A stretch of 15,888 bases of DNA, taken from assembly GCA_023427925.1 (NCBI GenBank), contig JAEYZS010000169.1, forward strand, positions 1 to 15,888, read 5' to 3'. Of this stretch, positions 1 through 7,399 are shown one piece after another. The first letter of the stretch is position 1. Every line of letters begins with the position of its first letter. The notes below the pieces were generated by a model. That model did no database searches and was not told where the DNA came from. It saw nothing but the letters and a program-made list of their open reading frames with translations. The position numbers and the translations under genes were made by a program. Origin of the DNA: Pseudomonadota bacterium. GTDB taxonomy: Bacteria > Bdellovibrionota > Bdellovibrionia > Bdellovibrionales > JAEYZS01.

Positions 1-1
1 G

Positions 2-712
2 AGCTTTTTTGTTTGGGGACATCACATGTTTGTTTCTGGACAGTCTGAGTTTGCAGCAAAGATCTTCTCATTTTTAACGATGCTGGTGGGTGTACCGACT
101 GCAATTAAAATGTTTAACTGGGTTTCTACAATGTATAGAGGTTCGGTGAGACTGGATACTCCTATGCTTTATGCTATTGGATTTCTATTCTTGTTCGCTA
201 TCGGTGGGGTAACTGGAATTATGCTTGCTACAATCAGCATCAACGTTCACTTACACGATACATACTTTGTTGTAGCTCACTTCCATTATGTGATGGTGGG
301 TGGAACACTTATGGCGATCATGGGTGGAATTCTGTACTGGTTCCCAAAAATGTTCGGAAAAATGAACAACGAAACAACGGCAAGATTATCTTTTGTTGGG
401 ATTTTCTTGGGATTCAACATTACATTCTTCCCTCAGTTTATCTTGGGGATCCAAGGTATGCCACGCCGTTATCACGATTATATTCCTGAGTACGCATGGT
501 TAAATAAACTTTCAACTTTTGGATCATGGTTCATCTTTGTAGGATTCCTATTTGGTCTTTGGACAGTTGTCCAAGGATTGAGAAAAGGTGCTAAAGCTCC
601 AGACAATCCTTGGGGTGGTACTACACTTGAGTGGACGATTTCATCTCCTCCAATAACAACTAACTTTAAAGAAATTCCAACAATTACTGAGGGACCTTAT
701 GAGCATCGTTAA
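2..712 (+). CDS. ctaD: Cytochrome c oxidase subunit I, 3' part (5' end outside window)
   Basis: Catalytic subunit of the aa3-type haem-copper oxidase, an inner-membrane proton pump that reduces O2 to water. The frame is open from base 2, so the gene begins upstream; about 236 C-terminal residues are visible. The first codons give FVWGHHMF, whose two adjacent histidines are CuB ligands. Further on, HLHDTYF carries the His/Asp of the Mg site and propionate region. AHFHYV carries the haem a3 ligand (first His) and the haem a ligand (second His), and MPRRYHDY carries the arginine pair contacting haem propionates. Several hydrophobic membrane segments follow the family pattern. The gene ends with TAA and overlaps the next by 14 bp, so the subunits are probably translationally coupled. 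All active-site residues within the visible part are intact. An internal ATG at base 26 is not the true start. Confidence 0.97.
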   Translation, partial: SFFVWGHHMFVSGQSEFAAKIFSFLTMLVGVPTAIKMFNWVSTMYRGSVRLDTPMLYAIGFLFLFAIGGVTGIMLATISINVHLHDTYFVVAHFHYVMVGGTLMAIMGGILYWFPKMFGKMNNETTARLSFVGIFLGFNITFFPQFILGIQGMPRRYHDYIPEYAWLNKLSTFGSWFIFVGFLFGLWTVVQGLRKGAKAPDNPWGGTTLEWTISSPPITTNFKEIPTITEGPYEHR

Positions 713-1358
713 GACCGATAGTTTAGGAAACAAGTATCAAGAGCATTATCAAGATTCTCAGCACCAGTATGCTACAGGTAAACATGGTGTGTGGCTCTTT
801 ATGGTTACAGAGATGATGATGTTTGGTGGATTGTTTGTAGCATATGCCTTATTTAAGAACATTTATCCTGATGTATTCCACTCTGGACATAAATTTTTAG
901 ATTGGAAGCTTGGAGCATTAAACACTGTTGTTCTTTTATCGAGCTCACTAACCATGGCGTTAGCGATTCACTATGTTCAAAAAGGTAAAAATAAAATTGC
1001 CTTAGGTCATCTTGCTTTCACGTTCCTCTGTGGTGCAGCCTTCATGGTTATTAAGTATTTTGAATACATGCACAAAATAGAACTCGGACTCACACCTGGG
1101 AAATTCTTCCACTTTGCTGAGATGGGTGGGGAGCCAGTGAACCTTGCTCTTTACTTTGGTATTTATTATTGCATGACAGGTCTTCATGGTATTCACGTTT
1201 TAACGGGGATGTTCTTGATCGCTTGGTCTTTCTTAAAAGTTAAACGGGGAGACTTTTCTCCGACACAATATACGTTCCTAGAAGGCACGGGACTTTTCTG
1301 GCACGTAGTCGACTTAATTTGGATTTACTTATTCCCATTATTATATCTAGTAATTTGA
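699..1358 (+). CDS. ctaE: Cytochrome c oxidase subunit III
   Basis: Structural core subunit of the aa3 oxidase that stabilises subunit I and supports oxygen delivery. It has 219 residues, close to the shorter five-helix form of the family. Visible signatures include a membrane segment with a conserved Glu near residue 38 (TEMMMFGGLF), KYFEY near 119-123, the helix around 155-170 (MTGLHGIHVLTG), and the C-terminal segment around 195-215 with WHVVDLIW. The ATG is 4 bases after a Shine-Dalgarno-like TGAGGGA at 688-694, inside the end of ctaD, and the genes overlap by 14 bp. It lies in the same transcription unit as subunits I and IV. Confidence 0.95.
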   Translation: MSIVKTDSLGNKYQEHYQDSQHQYATGKHGVWLFMVTEMMMFGGLFVAYALFKNIYPDVFHSGHKFLDWKLGALNTVVLLSSSLTMALAIHYVQKGKNKIALGHLAFTFLCGAAFMVIKYFEYMHKIELGLTPGKFFHFAEMGGEPVNLALYFGIYYCMTGLHGIHVLTGMFLIAWSFLKVKRGDFSPTQYTFLEGTGLFWHVVDLIWIYLFPLLYLVI

Positions 1359-1368
1359 GGAGAAAAAA

Positions 1369-1785
1369 ATGGCAGCTCACGGACAACATCACATTACGCC
1401 CCTTAAAACTTTTTTAAAGGTTTATACGTCATTGATCGCTCTTACAATTTTCACGGTTTATACGGCAACTCAATGGAATTTGGGTTGGCTTAACACTCCT
1501 CTAGCAATGTTGATTGCAACTGTAAAGGTGGCCATTGTTGCTTTGTGGTTCATGCATTTGAAGTACGACACTAAGTTGAACAAGGTAACATTCTTATCAG
1601 CATTTTTCTTTTTGCTACTCTTCTTTGGCCTAACAGCTATGGATGTCTTCACAAGAGATAATTTCGATGATACGAGTATTTCTGAATTGAAAGCAAAAGT
1701 AGAAGCGGGAGCTGCGGCTCCAGCAACAACACCACAGGAAGTGAATACTCCAGAGGAACCGGGTCAAGGATCGTCCGGGCAATAA
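1369..1785 (+). CDS. ctaF: Cytochrome c oxidase subunit IV (prokaryotic type)
   Basis: Small accessory membrane subunit of the bacterial haem-copper oxidase (COX4_pro/CyoD-like). It has 138 residues with three hydrophobic segments at about 18-35, 43-62 and 72-92. The second ends in the family signature IVALWFMHLKYD. The last 35 or so residues are hydrophilic and rich in Ala, Pro, Thr and Gly, a tail beyond the core of the family. The start ATG has a good ribosome site (GAGGAGA at 1357-1363), 10 bp after the ctaE stop. The tail probably lies outside the bilayer and I assign it no role. Confidence 0.88.
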   Translation: MAAHGQHHITPLKTFLKVYTSLIALTIFTVYTATQWNLGWLNTPLAMLIATVKVAIVALWFMHLKYDTKLNKVTFLSAFFFLLLFFGLTAMDVFTRDNFDDTSISELKAKVEAGAAAPATTPQEVNTPEEPGQGSSGQ

Positions 1786-1790
1786 GGTCG

Positions 1791-2675
1791 TTGAATTTTT
1801 ATATTGAGCTAACAAAGCCTAGAATTATTAAAATGGTACTCATGACAGGAGCCCTTGGTTACGCCATGGGCTTTCCTTTTGAGACTTCCTTTTCAGTTTT
1901 TCACTTTTTATTTTTTCTTATCGGACTGGGTACCATCAGCGCAGGCAGCTTAGCACTTAACTCCGCCCAAGAATGGGAACACGATGCTTTAATGGAAAGA
2001 ACGGCATCAAGGCCTATTCCTCAAGGCCGGCTTGCTCCTCGGAGAGCTTTTGCATTTGCATCTTCAATGATATTTATTGGTCTTTTAATTTTATATTTTA
2101 TCCAGCCGCTAACTAGTCTAATTGGTTTACTAACTGTAATTTTCTATAACCTTGTTTATACGCACATCTTAAAAAGACGATCTCCATTTGCAGCAGTACC
2201 TGGCGCCGTACCTGGAGCCGCACCCGTGTTGATGGGATACTCAGCTATTAACGTTAATATTTTTAGTCACGAAAGTATTTACCTCTTTTTGCTGATGTTC
2301 TTATGGCAAATGCCGCACTTTTGGGCTCTGGCTATCCGCTATATGAATGATTATGCAAAAGGTGGTTTTCCTGTCTTGCCAGTCGAATTGGGCAAGCAAA
2401 GAACGCTTTATCATATGGGACTTTATCTCATTCCATATATAGCTTTGGCAGTAGTATCTCCATGGTTCGTAGAGATAGGCTACGCGTATTACTTGCTTGT
2501 ACTCCCATTGGCTGCAATATCTGTTTACGAATTTTATAAATTCCTCGAGTCAAAGGGTGAAAAAAATTGGGTACGATTTTTTGTTTGGATAAATTTGAGC
2601 ATGCTGGGTTTTTTATTGGCTCCAGTTATTGACCGCTGGGCATTTTATCTATTCAAAGGAATCATGAGGCAATAA
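1791..2675 (+). CDS. ctaB: Protoheme IX farnesyltransferase (haem O synthase)
   Basis: UbiA-superfamily membrane prenyltransferase that adds farnesyl from farnesyl diphosphate to protohaem, giving haem O, the precursor of haem A for the oxidase encoded just upstream. It has 294 residues, normal for CtaB/CyoE, and is strongly hydrophobic throughout. TKPRI near the N-terminus is typical. The first prenyl-diphosphate motif lies at N57..E61..D65, followed by MERTASRPIPQGRL. YTHILKRRSP (123-132) and the second site NDYAKGGFPVLPVELG (186-201) are also present. Position 61 is Glu where many members have Asp; I believe some branches carry this naturally. The start is TTG, 5 bp after the ctaF stop, with only a weak AAGG upstream. 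No better start fits the normal N-terminus, and coupling to ctaF is likely. Confidence 0.94.
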   Translation: MNFYIELTKPRIIKMVLMTGALGYAMGFPFETSFSVFHFLFFLIGLGTISAGSLALNSAQEWEHDALMERTASRPIPQGRLAPRRAFAFASSMIFIGLLILYFIQPLTSLIGLLTVIFYNLVYTHILKRRSPFAAVPGAVPGAAPVLMGYSAINVNIFSHESIYLFLLMFLWQMPHFWALAIRYMNDYAKGGFPVLPVELGKQRTLYHMGLYLIPYIALAVVSPWFVEIGYAYYLLVLPLAAISVYEFYKFLESKGEKNWVRFFVWINLSMLGFLLAPVIDRWAFYLFKGIMRQ

Positions 2676-2676
2676 T

Positions 2677-3570
2677 GTGGAATTGCATCACAACAAACAT
2701 TTAAAATTTTTTTTAAAACTACTCTGCTTATTAACATTTATATTGATTTCGTTAGGAGGCGCCGTCAGGGCTATGAATGCGGGCTTAGCTTGTCCCGACT
2801 GGCCACTATGTTTTGGAAAAGTTATTCCAGACTTTCAAATTCAAGTTTATTACGAGTTTATTCACAGAGTTTTAGCGGGTATTGTTGCAATTTTAACTTT
2901 TGGACTTTGTATTTTCCTGTTTAAGATCAATGCTCCTCGAAATGTGAAACACACATCACTTTTTGGTATAGGAATTTTGTTGGCACAGATAGTACTTGGC
3001 GGTTTAACGGTTCTTAAGCTTCTTCACTTTAGTGTAGTTACTGCACATCTTATGTTTGGATTAGCTTTTTTATGTTCCTTACTATGGATGTATTTCCAAC
3101 TCTTTGATGAATCCAATAAACTTAGTGATCCAACACCTAAATCTTTTCACGGAGTTTTAATGATAGTCATGAGTATGCTGATCATCCAAATTTTCATTGG
3201 AGGGCTGGTTTCTACGAACTATGCCGGGCTTGTTTGTGAAGGATTCCCTCTTTGTAACGGAGAGTTGATTCCATCACTTTCAGGGCTAGTGGGCCTACAG
3301 GTTAAGCACCGTCTTTGGGGTTATGTCACTGCTCTGGCTATTTTCTCCTTCGTGAATGTAATCTGGAAAAACAAAAATCAAAAGTGGATGAGCCCACAAA
3401 TACCTAAATACGGCTTGTGGCTTGGAATAATGATCATTGTTCAAATCGGCGTTGGTGCAATGAATGTTTTATTTAAGATCCCACCGATCATTACGATCAT
3501 TCATCTTGCGATTGCTGCGGCCTTATTGGGAATTATGCTCAAAATACTTTATAAAGGATTAAAGAATTAG
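2677..3570 (+). CDS. ctaA: Haem A synthase (COX15/CtaA family)
   Basis: Integral membrane enzyme that oxidises the C8 methyl of haem O to formyl, producing haem A. It has 297 residues with about eight membrane helices arranged as two similar halves. The conserved haem-ligating histidines are visible as H63 (FIHRV), H124 (TAHLM), H211 (KHRLW) and H276 (IIHLA). Each half has an extracytoplasmic cysteine pair: C39/C45 in GLACPDWPLC and C187/C193 in GLVCEGFPLC. The start is GTG, one base after the ctaB stop, with GAGG at 2666-2669 and a 7-base spacer. It is the last gene of the oxidase operon and ends 11 bp before the stop of a convergent gene. No hairpin terminator is visible in that gap. Confidence 0.95.
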   Translation: MELHHNKHLKFFLKLLCLLTFILISLGGAVRAMNAGLACPDWPLCFGKVIPDFQIQVYYEFIHRVLAGIVAILTFGLCIFLFKINAPRNVKHTSLFGIGILLAQIVLGGLTVLKLLHFSVVTAHLMFGLAFLCSLLWMYFQLFDESNKLSDPTPKSFHGVLMIVMSMLIIQIFIGGLVSTNYAGLVCEGFPLCNGELIPSLSGLVGLQVKHRLWGYVTALAIFSFVNVIWKNKNQKWMSPQIPKYGLWLGIMIIVQIGVGAMNVLFKIPPIITIIHLAIAAALLGIMLKILYKGLKN

Positions 3571-3581
3571 CTCTCACCGGA

Positions 3582-4631
3582 CTATTGAAGTGTTAGCTTC
3601 CGCCGCGCACGACTTGCGAAGATTCTTCTTACAGCTCCATCTTCATCTTCATCAAAGATATCGCCAACGATTTCTTCGATGATATCCTCGAGAGTTACGA
3701 TTCCTACTCTTTCCGCAGTGGATGAAACTACAATAAACATGTGATTGCGTTTTTCCTGCATCATCCTTAAGACTCTAAGAGCGGCATCATTAAAGTGTAC
3801 GTTGACGGCGGGACGAACGATGCCCTGCCAGTTTTGCTCGCCTGACTCTTTAAGTGCTACGAATTCTTTTGTATGGAGAATACCAAGAACATATCCATTG
3901 TCGACAACGGGAAGTCGAGTGTGGCCGGAATTAAGAACGACCTGGAGTACTGTCTGAGTGTCATCGGTTTGATTAATGAAGTTCACCTTATCCCAGGTGA
4001 TCATGACATCTTTAATTTGCTTTTTTTCGATCTCGACCATGTTGATGATAAACTTTTGATGAGCAGGCGAGAAAGAGTCAATTTCGATCGAGGTATTTTG
4101 ACTTGTTTCTGGAGTTTGCGATTTATGGAAGAACATTTTAAGTATTTTCTTAGTCGACCACTCAAGCCCTGTAACTACAGGTGATAGGATTCTATCAAAA
4201 ATAAATAAAGTTTCAGCGCCTCTAAGTACAATTTTCGTGGGATTTCTAAGCGCAAGAGTTTTTGGAACGAGCTCGCCGACCACGACGTTAAGATAAGTAA
4301 TAGGAAGAACAACTAAGATGACGGAAAGCACTTCGGCGACAGTTTCTCGGAGTCCAAGCTCGAGCATAAAGAATGGTACTATTGTACCGGTAGCTCCGAC
4401 ACCACCAATGGCAGCAGCAATGGCACCAACGAGCGTAATTCCAACTTGAATAATGGAGAGGGTCCGCTCGGGATTCTCTCGCAGAGACAACAACCGCTTT
4501 GCGGATTTATGCCCTTCTCGTGAGAGTTTACGAAGCGCAGACTTTGGAACTGAGACAAAGGCCATTTCGTAGGCAGCAAAGAGTGCATTTAAGACCAAAC
4601 AAACGGCGACTATAATTAATTCTTCTATCAT
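3582..4631 (-). CDS. DUF21-CBS membrane protein (CNNM/CorC-HlyC-like), lacking the C-terminal domain
   Basis: Member of the family often annotated haemolysin C/CorC-like transporter, linked to Mg2+ or other divalent-cation homeostasis; substrate unknown here. The N-terminal DUF21 membrane domain covers about residues 1-165, with NALFAAYEMAF near 15-25, SIIQVGITL and VVGELVPKTLALRNP (117-131). Two CBS domains follow at about 206-260 (HTRLPVVDNGYVLGILHTKEF) and 270-328, ending in the typical VGIVTLEDIIEEIVGDIFDE. The protein stops about 20 residues later, at 349. Most relatives are about 420-440 residues and carry a CorC_HlyC domain after the CBS pair; here it is absent. It is the last of three co-directional genes, 59 bp after the DUF2400 gene, with a weak ribosome site. 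Confidence 0.88.
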   Translation of the reverse strand: MIEELIIVAVCLVLNALFAAYEMAFVSVPKSALRKLSREGHKSAKRLLSLRENPERTLSIIQVGITLVGAIAAAIGGVGATGTIVPFFMLELGLRETVAEVLSVILVVLPITYLNVVVGELVPKTLALRNPTKIVLRGAETLFIFDRILSPVVTGLEWSTKKILKMFFHKSQTPETSQNTSIEIDSFSPAHQKFIINMVEIEKKQIKDVMITWDKVNFINQTDDTQTVLQVVLNSGHTRLPVVDNGYVLGILHTKEFVALKESGEQNWQGIVRPAVNVHFNDAALRVLRMMQEKRNHMFIVVSSTAERVGIVTLEDIIEEIVGDIFDEDEDGAVRRIFASRARRKLTLQ

Positions 4632-4690
4632 ATAAGATCTTCTATTTTCTCAAACGCAACCGATTTAGGTCAATGAGTTCTTCGATGGCA

Positions 4691-5485
4691 TTATCTCCAA
4701 GTGAGTAAGGTGTTATTAATTGAGAGATGACAAAGGGCAAAGTCAAATCGCGTCGGATCTGCGGAGTCTAGTTTTTTTAGGAACTCAGTAATTTCAATTG
4801 CTGTTTGCAAATCAGCCGTATTTCTTAGCGTTATTTGAAGCGATTTGGCCTGTTTAAATACGTGTGTGTCCAGAGGAACGATCAGTTTGTCTTTAGATAG
4901 AGACTTCCAAAGCCCTAGATCTGGTTCGGTATCTCTTGCCATCCATTTCAAAAACAAATTCATTCTCTTTGATGCACTACCTAGCTTTGGATCCGGTATA
5001 AAAAAATGAAATGAGTTTTTTGGTTTCTTGTTTTTAGGTATTAAGCTATAGAGTTTCTCTCTTGATGAGATGAGTAAGTCTCTAACATTGTCAAATTTTT
5101 CGGGACTTACGAAACGCTCGAGTGTTCCATATCGGGTATAAACTTGTTTTAGGATCAAAAGCATTATGAGCATATCATGGGAATCATTAAAACGGTGTTT
5201 CCAATTTCTCAGATGATGTTTGAGATCTGTTTCGGATGTTTCGACAAGCCAATCCACCGGACGATCTCCCATGGGATCAAGAACCGCGTGAATGCTTTTT
5301 TTAACTTGAGCGATCCTGCCATAGGCTAAAATCGAACAGAGAAAAGCTGCAAACTCTTTTTGAATAGGATCTTGAAATCTGAGTGCGGGTTCAAGAGCGT
5401 CGGCCATGACCTCATTATTGAGCATGAATTCTTCATGAGCCTTTTCTAAAAAGGTTCTTAGTTTTTGGAGTTTCTTGGGTGTCAT
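4691..5485 (-). CDS. TIGR02757/DUF2400 family protein
   Basis: Conserved family of unproven function. The 264-residue length is normal. Recognisable family blocks are DPIQKEFAAFLCSILAYGRI (39-58), MNLFLKWMARDTEPDLGLW (175-193), LIVPLDTHVFKQAKSLQITL (201-220) and DPTRFDFALCHL (243-254). The PLDTHVF block resembles the VDTHV segment that carries the catalytic Asp of endonuclease III-type HhH-GPD DNA glycosylases (here D206), so a nucleic-acid role is conceivable. No iron-sulfur cysteine cluster of the Nth type is visible. The start ATG overlaps the stop of the upstream gene as ATGA (4 bp), which indicates translational coupling. The family assignment is firm; the function is not. Confidence 0.85.
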   Translation of the reverse strand: MTPKKLQKLRTFLEKAHEEFMLNNEVMADALEPALRFQDPIQKEFAAFLCSILAYGRIAQVKKSIHAVLDPMGDRPVDWLVETSETDLKHHLRNWKHRFNDSHDMLIMLLILKQVYTRYGTLERFVSPEKFDNVRDLLISSREKLYSLIPKNKKPKNSFHFFIPDPKLGSASKRMNLFLKWMARDTEPDLGLWKSLSKDKLIVPLDTHVFKQAKSLQITLRNTADLQTAIEITEFLKKLDSADPTRFDFALCHLSINNTLLTWR

Positions 5486-7101
5486 TTGCTAAAAAGTGCT
5501 CGACATGAATTTACACCGAGATGAGTAACTACAGTGTCACTAAATTTTTGCGATGAGGTTTTAGTATCAATGTTTGGTACTGAATTACGGAAGCGTTGAT
5601 AGTAAGCCTTTAATCTTGAGCTAATCCCGCTAAAGCCACCTTTTTCTTTGAAGATTGCATATGACCACGTAAGAGCGCCGCTTGCTCCCAATGTAATAAG
5701 GCCTGCTTTACCTGTAAAATAAAGTGGATTATTTCCCGTATTTGAACCTACAGACATGGCAACAGCACTTCCTACTGACACCAATGATGCAATCGTAAAA
5801 TGCCAATTGTATCTATTTCTGACAGCTCGTTCTTGATCAACATTTTGCTTCTCTTCTAAAACAATTTCTTTGAATTTTTCATCGGTAACAACTGTCTTGG
5901 AGATTCTTCTTGAAAGGTCTTGAATATCTCTTTTGATAGCTTCTTCAAGGGGGATTCTTCGTAGACTGTCAGTGATAAAAATATCCCAAACACCCTGTGA
6001 GGCTGTTGACGCCAATGACGTGATGAAGATCGCCTTAATCGCAAGCCACGGAGCTTCAGTCGGTAAACCAAATGCTGGGAGCAGAAGGCCTGCGGCAGTC
6101 AAAAATGCAGCCTCAACCGCGAACCATTTATACCACATGGCTGCAGTGGGCGATCCTTTCTTGATTGTATAGTAAACGTTTTGAACGATTACGCTGGCAG
6201 CTGCACCGCCTGCGATAATTCCCACACCCTCAGGAGTGTTCCACACCGTACTTTGTAGCGGAATTAAAATGGGAGATAAAAGTGCGTAAGTTTCAACAGA
6301 TCCGATGCGAGTATATCGTCTTGTATTTTGTGGAGTAACAGTGTTGCTGACAAGCCAACGAGTAAATTTTTGTAAAAGTAAACCAACACTACCAGACATG
6401 CTTCCCATTACAAAACCCATGCTTAAAGCCGCAGGAATCGGAATGTTTAACCCATAATGAAAACTTGCATACGACAATCCGCCTGCTCCAAACATTCTTA
6501 CAAAAGAAAAGCTAACTTCGTTCTTCGTCGTTTCATTAAATAAATTTTTTGAGCCTTCAACAAAACCTTTTAAAAGTTCTTTGTATTCTTGAGCTAATGA
6601 ATCTGGAATTCTTTCTTCTACAAAATTTGTAGCTTTGATATCTTTTAAGATGTCATACAATTCTAAAGCAGTAGGGTTTATTGCTTTTTCGGATTCAGGA
6701 GCCAAATATCTAAAATCGAATTTAATATTAGGATCGAGTTCGGCCGCTTTTCTAATTTGAGGTTCGAGTTTTTCAATGATGTCAACGATCACGTTGGCGC
6801 TTTCAGCCGGGACAGTGCCGCGAATGATTTCCATAGAAACTTTTCGGCCTTGGTGTATTCCCGAAGTTTGAATTGTTTGAACGGATCCTGGTTCGAGTCC
6901 CATTCTTTTCAAGGTCTCAGCGTTGATTACACTAAAATTAAAGTCCCTAGTCTCGGGTGGCTGAGCTCTTCCGTCAGGGGAGTTTTGCGCAAATAAATTT
7001 AGAGGTAGGGCAAGTGCAAAAACCAAAAGCAAGGCTGTGCCTTGCTTAGAAAGTTCTTTTAATTTTTTGCACAAATGGATTGTGCTTATCTTGTTACCCA
7101 T
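5482..7101 (-). CDS. Unrecognised exported multi-pass membrane protein (539 aa)
   Basis: I do not recognise a family. The N-terminus looks like a signal peptide: a basic region to residue 20, a hydrophobic core at 22-36 and possible cleavage after FA at 37-38. A soluble, mostly hydrophilic region follows at about 40-195, with charged helical stretches. The rest has roughly seven hydrophobic segments near 203-242 (Gly/Met/Ser-rich, possibly two), 270-287, 291-310, 326-346, 352-374, 433-452 and 458-484. A highly charged, probably cytoplasmic or coiled helical stretch lies at 380-428. There are no catalytic motifs I can name. The start ATG has AAGGG 4 bases upstream. It heads a co-directional set with the DUF2400 and CBS genes, overlapping the former by 4 bp. 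It may be lineage-restricted, but that is a guess. Confidence 0.8.
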   Translation of the reverse strand: MGNKISTIHLCKKLKELSKQGTALLLVFALALPLNLFAQNSPDGRAQPPETRDFNFSVINAETLKRMGLEPGSVQTIQTSGIHQGRKVSMEIIRGTVPAESANVIVDIIEKLEPQIRKAAELDPNIKFDFRYLAPESEKAINPTALELYDILKDIKATNFVEERIPDSLAQEYKELLKGFVEGSKNLFNETTKNEVSFSFVRMFGAGGLSYASFHYGLNIPIPAALSMGFVMGSMSGSVGLLLQKFTRWLVSNTVTPQNTRRYTRIGSVETYALLSPILIPLQSTVWNTPEGVGIIAGGAAASVIVQNVYYTIKKGSPTAAMWYKWFAVEAAFLTAAGLLLPAFGLPTEAPWLAIKAIFITSLASTASQGVWDIFITDSLRRIPLEEAIKRDIQDLSRRISKTVVTDEKFKEIVLEEKQNVDQERAVRNRYNWHFTIASLVSVGSAVAMSVGSNTGNNPLYFTGKAGLITLGASGALTWSYAIFKEKGGFSGISSRLKAYYQRFRNSVPNIDTKTSSQKFSDTVVTHLGVNSCRALFSK

Positions 7102-7105
7102 GTAG

Positions 7106-7139
7106 CCCTTATCATTTCCATAAACTCTGGAAATAAGGG
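7106..7139 (-). promoter_or_regulatory. Hairpin spanning the leader and ribosome site of the 539-aa gene
   Basis: An inverted repeat has arms CCCTTA + TTTCC (7106-7111, 7115-7119) and GGAAA + TAAGGG (7129-7139), with a 3-base bulge and a 9-base loop. On the minus-strand transcript the last arm contains AAGGG, the only Shine-Dalgarno candidate for the ATG at 7101. The fold would hide the ribosome site, or the repeat may be a DNA operator at the transcription start. The function is inferred from position only. Confidence 0.45.
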
Positions 7140-7142
7140 GAC

Positions 7143-7148
7143 ATTATA
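7143..7148 (-). promoter_or_regulatory. Candidate -10 box (TATAAT) for the 539-aa gene
   Basis: A perfect TATAAT on the minus strand lies 41 bp upstream of the ATG at 7101. It would place transcription start near 7136. No good -35 hexamer is found 16-18 bp upstream, and a TTGACA further up is too far away to pair with it. The region beyond, about 7200-7320, is very AT-rich. Confidence 0.4.
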
Positions 7149-7357
7149 GTAGAAGTAACTACACCACGGCTGTGAATTCTGCTTGTTTTGAAATTTTTAC
7201 GTGACTGTCAATTAGAGATTCTTTTGGGAACCGGTTTAATTTGTTTTAATTGCTAGTAGTTTCGTTTTGATAATTAGTTTTTTGTTCTAATATAAAAAAA
7301 ACTTATACAAAGGCTTTTTTTTGCAAGGACTTCAGTGTAATCCAAAATGGGTTTATA

Positions 7358-7386
7358 AAGTCTGCAAAGTACCACTTTGCAGACTT
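7358..7386 (-). terminator. Perfect 13-bp hairpin after the beta-barrel gene
   Basis: The arms AAGTCTGCAAAGT (7358-7370) and ACTTTGCAGACTT (7374-7386) are exactly complementary around a 3-base loop, starting 13 bp after the stop of the minus-strand beta-barrel gene. The run after it on that strand is only CTTTATAAACCC, so the U-tract is poor. A transcript-end or 3'-stabilising hairpin is the likeliest role. The 298-bp gap that holds it (7102-7399) otherwise contains only AT-rich DNA and the promoter and leader elements listed for the 539-aa gene. Confidence 0.6.
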
Positions 7387-7399
7387 ACTGCTATAAAAA

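Noticed and set aside
1968..1994. Glu instead of the first Asp in the CtaB prenyl-diphosphate motif as a sign of inactivity
   Set aside because: From my knowledge of the family, Glu occurs at this place in some CtaB branches, the rest of the motif is intact, and ctaA and the oxidase genes are adjacent.
3745..4184. Plus-strand open frames opposite the CBS protein gene
   Set aside because: They are antisense to strongly recognisable DUF21-CBS coding sequence and match no protein pattern.
6886..6902. GGTTCGAGTCC on the + strand, like a tRNA T-arm
   Set aside because: No matching acceptor, D-arm or anticodon arm surrounds it. It is the reverse complement of in-frame codons for GLEPGS in the 539-aa gene, and similar GGTTCGAG strings recur there through Leu-Glu-Pro codons.
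7291..7322. A8 and T8 runs facing each other, like a bidirectional terminator
   Set aside because: The sequence between them does not form a GC-containing stem, so it is only AT-rich DNA.
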